DNA of 64,000 bases. Source: Elymus sibiricus (lineage: Eukaryota > Streptophyta > Magnoliopsida > Poales > Poaceae). Below are positions 9,399 through 18,240 of the stretch, in pieces. Each line of letters starts with the position of its first letter. Within the stretch, counting starts at the first letter, position 1. The DNA is taken from NCBI GenBank assembly GCA_039707655.1, contig CM077666.1, positions 401,035,886 to 401,099,885 of the forward strand, given 5' to 3'. The notes below the pieces were generated by a model. That model did no database searches and had not been told where the DNA came from. It was given only the letters and a program-made list of their open reading frames with translations. A program made the translations under genes and the position numbers.

Positions 9399-10850
9399 AT
9401 GGCGCCGGTGCACGTGCTGGTGTTCCCCTGGCCGCTGCAGGGCCACATCAACTCCATGCTCCCTTTCGTCGCGGGCCTCCTCGGCGCCGGCGTCCACGTC
9501 ACCTTCCTGCACACGGAGCACAACCTCCGCCGTGTCGACCGCGCCAAGGCCGCCGCTTCGCCACGCCTCCGCTTCGTGTCCGTGCCGGACGGCCTCCCCG
9601 ACGACCACCCCCGCTCGGTTGGCCACCTCAGCGAGATCGGCAGGTCCCTGAGGCCGAGCGCCAGTGCCGCGTACCGTGCCCTGCTGCTCGCCCCGGCGCT
9701 GTCTGCTGGAAGCCACGCCGACGGCGGGTTCCCGCCGGTGTCGTGCGTCGTGGCCGATGGCTTGCTCCCATTCGCCATCGATATTGCCGAGGAGCTCGGC
9801 GTGCCGGCGCTCGCTTTCCGCACGGAAAGCGCGTGCAGCATCTTGGCTTACCTCTCCGTGCCCAGGCTCGTGGAGCTCGGCGAGGTTCCCATACCTGTAG
9901 GCGCCGACCTCGACGAGCCGGTCCGTAGCGTTCCGGGGATGGAGGGCTTCCTGCGGCGGCGAGATCTTCCAAATTCTTGCCGCGGCCACGGCGAGACCGA
10001 CGGATTCGACCCCATGCTGCAGATACTCGTCAAGTACACCGCTCATAGCTGCAAGGCTCGGGCGCTCATATTCAACACGACCGCGTCACTGGAGCGGTCG
10101 GCGCTCGCACACATCGCGCCGCACATGCGTGACGTCTTCGCCATAGGCCCTCTTCACGCCATCTCGGCCGCGCAGGCGTTGGCCACCACCTTGTGGCGCG
10201 AGGACGACGGCTGTATGGCGTGGCTCGATGGGCACGCGGACCGGTTCGTCGTGTACGTGAGCTTGGGGAGCCTCGCCGTCATTTCGCGGGAGCAGTTCAC
10301 CGAGTTCCTGTCCGGCCTCGTCAGCGCCGGCTACGCGTTCCTGTGGGTGCTCCGGCCGGACATGGTCGGGGCGAGCCAGAGCGCCGCTCTCCAGGAAGCC
10401 GTCGACGCGGCGGGGAAGAGCAAGGTGCGCGTCGTGGACTGGGCACCGCAGCGAGACGTGCTGCGACACCGCGCCGTGGGGTGCTTCCTGACGCATGCCG
10501 GGTGGAACTCCACGCTGGAGGGCATCGCGGAGGGCGTGCCTCTGGTGTGCTGGCCGTTTTTCGCGGACCAGCAGATCAACAGCCGGTTCACGGCCGCCGT
10601 GTGGGGGGCGGGGCTGGACATGAAGGACGTGTGCGAGAGGGCCGTCGTGGAACGGATGGTGAGGGAGGCCATGGAGTCCGGCGAGCTAAGGAGGTCTACT
10701 CAGGCGCTGGCGCAGCAGGTGAGGAGGGACATCGCCGAAGGGGGCTACTCGGCGTCGGAATTCGAGAGGCTCGTGGGCTTTATCAAGGAGCTCACGGCCG
10801 ACGGTGCAACCGCAGATAGCACTGTGCAACTTTGTTCTGGAAAAGTGTAA
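9399..10850 (+). CDS. UDP-glycosyltransferase, family 1 (UGT85-like)
   Basis: Transfers a sugar, probably glucose from UDP-glucose, to a small lipophilic acceptor in the cytosol. The frame is open from 9348, but the first ATG is 9399 and gives MAPVHVLVFPWPLQGHINSM, the standard UGT N-terminus; 483 aa is a normal family length. The likely catalytic base is His16 (PLQGHIN), with a partner Asp around residue 120 (VVADGLLP). The 44-residue PSPG sugar-donor box runs from WAPQ (residue 348) to ADQ (391). Its last residue is Gln, usual for UDP-glucose users. The box reads THAGWNS where THCGWNS is more common. No intron, stop or frameshift is seen. Closest by memory are UGT85 / 7-deoxyloganetic-acid glucosyltransferase-like proteins; the acceptor cannot be told. 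Confidence 0.92.
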   Translation: MAPVHVLVFPWPLQGHINSMLPFVAGLLGAGVHVTFLHTEHNLRRVDRAKAAASPRLRFVSVPDGLPDDHPRSVGHLSEIGRSLRPSASAAYRALLLAPALSAGSHADGGFPPVSCVVADGLLPFAIDIAEELGVPALAFRTESACSILAYLSVPRLVELGEVPIPVGADLDEPVRSVPGMEGFLRRRDLPNSCRGHGETDGFDPMLQILVKYTAHSCKARALIFNTTASLERSALAHIAPHMRDVFAIGPLHAISAAQALATTLWREDDGCMAWLDGHADRFVVYVSLGSLAVISREQFTEFLSGLVSAGYAFLWVLRPDMVGASQSAALQEAVDAAGKSKVRVVDWAPQRDVLRHRAVGCFLTHAGWNSTLEGIAEGVPLVCWPFFADQQINSRFTAAVWGAGLDMKDVCERAVVERMVREAMESGELRRSTQALAQQVRRDIAEGGYSASEFERLVGFIKELTADGATADSTVQLCSGKV

Positions 10851-11331
10851 GTTTTCTGGATAGAAACTGTTTCGATTGACTTGCTCTGTGCCTACTGCCG
10901 GTGTCCACTGAAGGCTCGCTGTAATGAATGAATGAAGAAATATTATACTGTATCATTTATGAAGGATGATTGATCTTTTTTTAAAAGGCCATGCCTGACT
11001 TATTAATTTATTAAAAATAAAAAAACACTAGCGTTCATCCGGCGGATCAACGTGCAGCGTCCGCCGCGCGCGCAATGGGTAGAAGAAGGTTCGAACAGGG
11101 TACACCATGGGTCTTGTTTTAAATGGCCGAAGCGCAACATGATAGTTGTTGCAAAGGGCTATGGATGACAGGCAGAAATCGAACGGTTGTTGGCCTTGCC
11201 ATCTAACAGTTGCCGATGCAGCAGATATTATCCAAACATCACCCGACCGACGCGTAGCATCCGCCATATGTCGTTGAAGCCACAGGGGTATCTGGCCAGT
11301 CGCCACACGCTCGGTCGATTACCCCTCCTAC
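10851..11331. other. 3' flank of the glycosyltransferase gene
   Basis: Contains the likely 3' UTR, with AATGAA-type signals in aatgaatgaatgaag (10925-10939). The remaining ~350 bp shows no recognisable gene or repeat. Confidence 0.5.
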
Positions 11332-11618
11332 GAGCATCCACAACCACACTTGCCTAATTCGGAATCTCAATATGTTCGCGCACGCGTCCGGACACGTCCA
11401 CAGACAGCATGAGCTCGCTCCTCATATGTCCCTGTCCATAGTCAACCCCTCATTTCCCACCCCAAAATTGATATAAATACATGAAACGTCGATCACATAG
11501 AACCGAAAAGCACACACATTTAGAGGAGTTTGCCATACATTTTATCGGATAACCAAAAGGGACGACTAGTTCATCGTCGGACAGCTAGATATACTACGAA
11601 TTAAACTAAGAAAATTCA

Positions 11619-12376
11619 TCACTTTGCCTTGCCCTTCCCCTTGTCATCTCCGGGGCGACGGTAGTACATGGCGAACACGGCGTAGGGGTCGTCGGAGTCG
11701 AAGGAGCTATTGCCAAAGCTGCCGTCGGAGGAGGACGAGGAGCATGGGACCCCGGGGAGACATCTGGCGGCACGGGCCTGCTCTGCAACGAGGTGATGGG
11801 CTTTGGCGGCGGCCGCCGCTTTTTTAACCGTGGCCCGCTCAGATGCCTCGATCCCCTCCCGCAACGCGATTTGTTCTTGCGGCGGTGGCGACAGGCGTTC
11901 GTCTCCGTGGAGGTCAATGCCCGGCGTAGGTCCTCACGGAGAACCTGGTCGTCATCAAAATTGGACAGTAGGCGGACAATTGGAACGGAGCCTCATTGGT
12001 TAGATCCGGCCCTATCCCGGGCCCTCTGCCTGGCATGCCGCACCGCCCGCGCCTCGGACTCCGAGGGCTGCCTCCGGCTCGGAGGACATGAAACGAGCAG
12101 CCAGCGACGCCCGAGAGTGCATGCCGGCGGTGACACCGGAGACGGCGTGGAGCTGCACAAGCGACGTCGGTCCACCAGCGACGACTTGGAGTGCCTTGAC
12201 CCGCGGTTGCATTCACCTTGGCCAGTCGCTGGGGACGGCGCCGAGCTTGAAGAGCCGCCCTTGTCCACCCGCGAGCGACGGAGGGCGAGCTCCTCATCTG
12301 ACGGTGCAGAACTCGAATCCTCCGCCGCGAGTGCATCCCAATCGATTGGGTCGAGCTCCCTGCTGGAGCCAGCCAT
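11619..12376 (-). pseudogene. Unrecognised Ser/Ala/Arg-rich protein remnant inside the Harbinger-type element
   Basis: Reading on the minus strand from ATG 12376 gives MAGSSRELDPIDWDALAAED followed by Ser-rich and Arg-rich stretches, open to 11993. A second frame, 11864-11619, continues with ASERATVKKAAAAAKAHHLV and a Ser/Asp-rich end, GDDKGKGKAK then stop. The intervening frames are broken, so this is probably a pseudogene of roughly 250 codons. I do not recognise the family. Similar acidic-start, Ser-rich hypothetical proteins recur in wheat annotations and may be element-encoded. No function is proposed. Confidence 0.4.
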
Positions 12377-12462
12377 GATGGAGCGAAGGGGGCGAGAGAG
12401 GATGGGGAGGGAGGGGACAAGACTGTAGTGAGAAGTGGAGTCGAGGGTTTGGTCCGAGGCGG

Positions 12463-12472
12463 GGTATATATG
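12463..12472 (-). promoter_or_regulatory. TATA box upstream of the minus-strand remnant
   Basis: The minus strand reads catatatacccc here, about 90 bp upstream of ATG 12376, with a pyrimidine-rich leader between. Distance and sequence suit a plant core promoter. Confidence 0.45.
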
Positions 12473-12706
12473 GGGTCGGACTGGGCCAGCCTGGGTCGGT
12501 CTGACGTGGCAGATGCATCAGGAGTCTCTGGATCGCCCCATATCCGCCCCACATATGGGCTAGGTATGAATGGTGCGAAACACCTCGAACATTTGGGTTA
12601 GGTTTGGGGGTCCGATTGGGTGGCATTTTCTTGTTCGAGTTGTCCGCTCAGACGTTTAGGGGGGTGTGGGTGGAGGGGGGGGGGGGGGGTACGGTTGTAG
12701 ATGCTC

Positions 12707-13239
12707 TAAGCAAGCTAGTTCATGTATGTTGAACGAACTAGAAGTGTATGTGCTTTGTCGCACCGCTTGCCTCCAACATCTCTCTGGTAATTGCGAACGT
12801 TTTTTCACGTGTTTAGGTAATGTTGTGTCTATTGTTTTAGGTGGAGCGACCATCCTAAGGTTGTTTCAATGTTTCTTGTATTGGTAGAACATGGGCCAGC
12901 CACATACACAAAGGCCTAGACAATAGAGGAGCAAAGAAACCGAAGGACTCCAGCCAACAAACGCAGAGCAACAACAACAATAGACAAAACCGCAAGACAC
13001 CACCCATAATAAAGATACAAACCACACAATGCTCCCCAATGCAAGAACGAACCGTAGCACCCCCGCACCAGCGCAATAGGCATAATAAGCCCCAAAATCA
13101 CCAATCAAAATAGAAACACGTCGCCCATAACCTACCGACCAAACACCCCATAAACATTGAATCCTAGGAGTTAGGATGGCAAGACCCCTCCTCCTAGCCT
13201 ATCTCCAAACCAAACCTAAAAGAAGGATCACAACAGAAG
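12707..13239. other. Unassigned spacer
   Basis: No gene or repeat recognised. Short open frames on the minus strand (12855-13108) are low-complexity and have no family resemblance. Confidence 0.4.
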
Positions 13240-13734
13240 GGAAAACAAAGGATGGTCGATGAATTAATCGAACTGCAGTCGGACGACACAAAGCAGTTCC
13301 TGCACATACTCGCTGGACTAGTAATAGATTCTGGTGGCATCGGTGATGTGGAACCAAACCTTGGGCTCCATGATGCCGACACTAAACTTGGTCTTGTTCC
13401 CCTCCTTCATCTTTGGCAGGTTGAACTTCGGGAAGTTCCTCAGCTCATCTGTCATGGTACCCACACCACCCACAAGGCCACGACATGATTCATTTGTCGT
13501 GGCGGCGTCACACTAGTTCAGAGCATCGACGACGGAAAAGAAGGGGGTGATCGTAACGAGCTTGACGGCCTTGCTGAAACAGTTGAGGTCCAACACGGAG
13601 GAGCGGACGACATCCACGCTCTGCCCAATCTCGTCAACACAATAGGCGTGGAAGAACATGTACCCAGACGCAGACTTGAAGAGTAGCTACAACACCATCT
13701 TGCGGGTCGCTTCGCCGGCAACAGCTTAGGGTTT
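13240..13734 (-). pseudogene. NOP56-like pseudogene, N-terminal part
   Basis: NOP56 is a core protein of box C/D snoRNPs that guide rRNA 2'-O-methylation in the nucleolus. On the minus strand from ATG 13698 the sequence reads MVL, stop, then SASGYMFFHAYCVDEIGQSV and VVRSSVLDLNCFSKAVKL, then VVDALN and a stop. In another frame follow MTDELRNFPKFNLPKMKEGN, WFHITDAT, SSEYVQELL and QFD. This is the order of the NOP5NT domain and the segment after it. At least four stops (one at 13687-13689) and an inserted palindromic block near 13478-13504 show it is dead. It ends near residue 150 of the parent. Confidence 0.75.
13725..13734 (-). promoter_or_regulatory. telo-box-like element before the NOP56-like start
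   Basis: The minus strand reads aaaccctaag 27 bp upstream of the pseudogene ATG. Telo boxes (AAACCCTAA) are known in plant promoters and leaders of ribosomal-protein and ribosome-biogenesis genes, so this fits a NOP56 origin. Confidence 0.5.
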
Positions 13735-13862
13735 GGGAGGGGAAGCCACAACACCATCAAGAGAAAGACAAAGGAGGTCGCAACAACACTACCATCACAC
13801 CAACCGACGCATCCTCCAGTCGCACTCACAAAAGTAGCAAAGTGAGAACCTTCTTGTCTCAC

Positions 13863-14169
13863 CCAGGACCCCAGCTAAGCAACGTCTACGAAGCCGACAC
13901 GTGCTATCGAAAAGGGCAATTAAGCGACATAGGGACATCAAACCGGGCTAGGTGTAACAAGCGTCCTCACTGGGGAGTTAGAAAATTGTAGAGATTTATA
14001 TTCAAAATCCCATGCACTGACCAAAGGGACCCACCGAGCTATGACCAAGTTAAAATCACGGGCAAAATCTCAAACTGTACACCTCAATTGATTGTGATAG
14101 AACCAAACTTAGGGAACACAGTGAATTAAATGATAGCTAAATTATACCGGGGTCTCACTGAGAAAAGCA
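13863..14169. other. Unassigned spacer
   Basis: No gene or repeat recognised in this stretch. Confidence 0.4.
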
Positions 14170-15190
14170 ATTCTTCAGGTCCGTGCATGGGAGAGCCCTT
14201 GATTTGCTTGGACATTTGAAATCATGCATGGGTACCTCTCATAGTTGGTTAGCTTTTTCTCTCACCACATGCAAGTACACTGTTCGAGCTATGCTTCACC
14301 ATCCCATGCTTTTTCATCTCATTCCCAAGTTTAAATATATTTTATCTTTTTAACCAAAAGTTTGATTTATGATTCGTTTACATATTTATGTTTATGATGA
14401 CGAGGACTTTGAAACGATGCCACTTTTGAATATATTTCAACAAGTTTTAAAATTCAAATTTGAAACATGGTGAAACACAGTGAAAATCGATATGAAAGTA
14501 CACAAAACTATGAGATGTTTTGAACTAGTCCATGACCCGAACACGATGGTACACTCTAGAACGTGATGACCAAATGAAAATCGATATAAACTACTCTTAT
14601 TTACCTACTTCTACATACCGTATAAAACAATTGAAAGCACACTAACACACGACGAAACACTATGATGCATTCTGGATCATGATGTACCACAATGAAATTG
14701 AAACTTCTGTTGCAATAAAATCTATTGATATTTACAAACTTTGAGATTTCAAAGAATAAGTTTGATACACATTGGCACACAACACAACATTAGGTCACAC
14801 TACGGAACATGGCGAGCCATAGTGAAGCTATAATTATTTTTGTGAAACAGAATGAAACTTTTTTGATTTTTTTTACATCGAATTAATGATTTTGGATTAA
14901 ACAAGTTCGAAGCCTGGTGACTTTGTTCTATTTTTTTTCCCTAAAAATATGTTCAATATTGGTCTCGTTTTGAAGTTCTTGTCGAAGAAAACACAATTGT
15001 GCAAACATAATGTGAATGAAATTTTTCTTTCAAAATAAATTAGACATCTATTTGTTTGAATGAAACTCAGTGACTAAGGAATATCACGTAATTGTATGTT
15101 AGATGAGACAGAAAACACAATAGATGATCTCGGCGGTTCCACACAACAATAATAAAAATGGTAGACACATGCACGGGAGGTCCCGGTAGA
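14170..15190. mobile_element. AT-rich foldback element, copy 2 (same family as 3190-4500)
   Basis: The left arm has gatgacgaggactttgaaac and ttttgaatatatttcaaca (about 14394-14445). The reverse complement of the right arm (about 14940-14995) has cgacaagaacttcaaaacga and atattgaacatattttt. The ends carry cgtgcatgg/gtgcatgtg-like sequence. The interior repeats phrases such as acgatg(g/a)tacac and gtgaaa(a/t)tcga. No coding capacity. Ends are approximate. Confidence 0.4.
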
Positions 15191-15409
15191 AAATCCTCTC
15201 TCTTAGTTTACTTCTACTTGGCATCCACATGGACGGTCAACATTTTTTTTAAAGTCCTCATGTGGTTAACAAGTAAAGTTAAGAAAGATAAATAAAAAGT
15301 TAAGTTAAACATGAAGACAAAAGAAGCAAAGAAGCCTAGACATATATATAAACAAGTCAAGTTCAAACGAATTAGACTAGACTTAACCTGCCTCATACTA
15401 ATTTTTGCG
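15191..15409. other. Spacer left of the nested stack
   Basis: No gene recognised. It ends at the 12-bp target duplication of the LINE (15410-15421). Confidence 0.4.
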
Positions 15410-15775
15410 AATAACCTAGCTTTTTTTTTGTGAGAAAAACTTCCGATCTATTCATTAATTGTCAAGGTAGTACAAAGAGCACTAGAAGTAAAAAAATGCA
15501 TCTAGGTCCATAGACCACCTAGCGACGACTACAAGCACTGCAGCGAGCCAAAGGCGTGCCGCCATCTTCGCCCCACCCTCATCGGAGCCGGACAAATCTT
15601 ATTGTAGTAGACAGTCGGGAAGTCGTCGTGCTAAGGCCCCATAGGACCAGCGCACCAGAACAGCAACCGCCGCGGATGAAGAGAAGTGTAGATCGGAAGG
15701 ATCTAACATGTTGACACATGAACACAGATGAACGAAGACAGGATCCATGTGTATCCACCGAAGACAAACGCCGAC

Positions 15776-16180
15776 TGATGGTGTCCTGGACTAGTGAGTA
15801 CTCATCACGTCGTCTCCCTACCAGGTGAATCGGGCCGAGGACCCCCATGGTGGTTCACTCATGGGCCACTTCGGGCAGCTCATGACGCATACAAGGAAGA
15901 CTCCACAAGACTTGGCGCACAAGACGAGGACTCTTCTAAACCCTAGGCCTCCGATGCATATATAAACCGAGGCCAGGCTAGTCAATAGATGAACTCATAT
16001 TCATTAGAACAATCTCGTGGTAGATACTACTATACCCCATATGAATACAATCAAAAGCAGGATGTAGGGTGTTATCTCTTCAATCCGAACCTGGGTAAAA
16101 TCCTGTGTCCATGTTACCATCGCTCTAAGACGCCTAGCTCAGGACCCCTACTACGAGATATGCCGGATTTAGAACCGACA
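15776..16180 (+). repeat. 5' LTR of element D
   Basis: 405 bp, tgatggtgtcctggac to agaaccgaca. It contains a TATA box in gcatatataaaccg (about 15956-15969). Immediately downstream is ctggtgctttcattgagaac, the putative primer-binding region, matching the same position in elements A and B (ttggtgctttcattgagag). Confidence 0.85.
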
Positions 16181-17713
16181 CTGGTGCTTTCATTGAGAAC
16201 CTGCTGGGTGATCGTCACAGATCGATGGGATGATCAGGTGATATCTTTTCAGTTAGATCTGTTCTACGTAAATTATATTTTTATTTTCCAAATCATTGCC
16301 GCTGGCTCCGTGCTACTTTGGTTGCAGACGGATCAGTATAGAGCTAGGCGTCTTAGAGCGATGGTAATTGCCGCTGGCTCCGTGCTACTTTGGCAACTTG
16401 TTCGTCACATTAGTCGCCTCGAGGGCTCCGACATCGCCAGATCGAATTGCCCAGAGAGCTCTACCTCATCGGATCCTCGGCGCCCAGGCCATATTTCTTT
16501 AATTATATAACTCCCTAAATTAATTAAGTAGAGGAAATATAATATTATTTCCGTTATTTGTTATTACTTTTGGCTTGCACTATTTTATGTGTGCAGGAAA
16601 TCGATTTTGACTGAGATATGTGGTCACCTTGGCGTGCCGACATCGTCGTCCCACTTCCGTCGACCGAATTGTGTCGTCACTTCGGCGCTCAAGCCATATT
16701 TCTTTAATTATTTACTTCACTTATATTAATTAAGTAGGAGAATTTTGTTTAAATTATTATTATTATTATTATTATTTCTGGCTTGCATTGTTTATATGTG
16801 GGCAGAAAAAGTACTTTGCCTACGCCACCTCGGCGAGCCGACGTCGTCATCCCCCCAGCGACGACCAAGATGCGTTATCACTTCGGCAAGCCACCCTGCG
16901 CCGCCATCGCCGCGCCGTCGCTTCTTCAAGACGATGACCACCACGCCGACCTGCTTCGACACCTCGGCTGGCATGGGGCTCCGACGTCACTTTACCGACC
17001 TGCTCCGTCACCTCGGCTAGACCGGGGGCTTCGCCATCTCTTCATCAACTTACTCCGGGGACTTCGGTGTCACCCCACCAATCAGCTTCGTCACAACAGC
17101 TAGACCGGGGGCTTCGCCTCGGAACATCGACCGTGCTTCATCGCCACTTCATCAAGTCGAGCTCCTCGCTCAGTCACCTCGGGACGGGCTTGGGGGCTGG
17201 GACCTCGGCCAGGCCGAGAGCTACGCACCACGTCGGATCTGTCCGAGATCAATGGGCGTCTTCGTCCCGCCACAAGCCTGGACTGCATCATCAGCACCGA
17301 GCACATTAACCAGGTAAGTCGCTTTCATACTCAATTCCCTTTTAAATGTTTAATTTTTGTTCGGTTCGACCAAGCATTATCTTTGTGTTAAACAGAAAAC
17401 CTAGTTTGTTAAAAACGCTGTTTGTTAAAAACAACTTTCTTGAACCAGGTTAACTGGGGCTCTTAAATTCATATGTGCCGTTCTATAATAGGTGTTTTCT
17501 TCTTAGTCGTTGCAAAGTCTTTTTCTACTACTCCCTTTTTCGACTCGAGTGTACGGTCAATAGCCAGATGGCCTGGTTTCTCTCTCAAGCCGTTCAAGCT
17601 TAATTCGCTAAACTGGCCTTTGAGAAGCATTCCGCCTTTGGGATAGGGAGGTTGAAACCGAAGACTGACCTACTTGAAGTCTAGAGATCGGATGTGTCAT
17701 GTTAAAGCACGAC
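16181..17713 (+). other. Internal domain of element D, 5' part: non-coding, repeat-rich
   Basis: No retroelement protein domain is visible. Local structure includes a 27-bp direct repeat beginning attgccgctggctccgtgct (16295 and 16367, period 72). Between these copies is gagctaggcgtcttagagcg (about 16341), an inverted copy of 5' LTR sequence near 16116-16140. A ~205-bp period repeats gccatatttctttaattat (about 16487 and 16692). A Pro/Arg-biased, GC-rich tract with recurring cacctcggc and gaccgggggcttcgcc lies at 16810-17210. Confidence 0.6.
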
Positions 17714-18195
17714 TGAGGGTGTCCCGGACTAGGGGGTACTCGGGCTGCCGGCCTATCTCTCGCAGGCCGAACTAGTGGGCCGCTCTTTACTCATCAAAGG
17801 AAGGCTGGATTGCGGGCGACCCCGTGCACCAGAAGGAAACCTCCGAAGACTTGGCGTCGCCTCCAAGAAATAATTAGCGGCATGTTTATCCCCTAATGGC
17901 AACCGACCATATGTAACCCTAGGTCCCTCTGGTGTCTATATAAACCAGAGGGTTTAGTCCGTAGAGCAGAGAATCATCATACCCACCTAGGGTTTAGCCA
18001 TCCGATCTCGAGGTAGATCAACTCTCTAACCTTCATACAATCACATCAATACAATCTAGCAGGACGTAGGGTTTTACCTCTTCGAGAGGGCCCAAACCTG
18101 GGTAAATCGCTGTCTCTACGTTCCCTGTTACTCATTGATTCCTAGATCCACAGTTCGGACCCCCTACCTGAGATCTGCCGGTTTCGGTACCGACA
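17714..18195 (+). repeat. 5' LTR of element A
   Basis: 482 bp, tgagggtgtcccggac to ggtaccgaca, with TATA box tctatataaacc (17935-17946). It has the same length and architecture as the LTRs of element B, so A and B belong to related families. Confidence 0.9.
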
Positions 18196-18240
18196 TTGGT
18201 GCTTTCATTGAGAGTTCCGCCGTTGGGTCACCAAGGATCA

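Larger units (their letters stand above)
11332..12706. mobile_element. PIF/Harbinger-type non-autonomous element
   Basis: Terminal inverted repeats gagcatccacaacc (11332) and ggttgtagatgctc (12693-12706) differ at one base. They are flanked by tac (11329-11331) and taa (12707-12709), a decayed 3-bp target duplication. The right end holds a long G-run (about 12675-12689). No transposase is present; a minus-strand gene-like unit fills the interior. Confidence 0.65.

Noticed and set aside
9156..10046. 296-codon minus-strand frame
   Set aside because: It overlaps the intact UDP-glycosyltransferase gene in the opposite strand and crosses the A-run and the Harbinger end. It is a GC-rich shadow.
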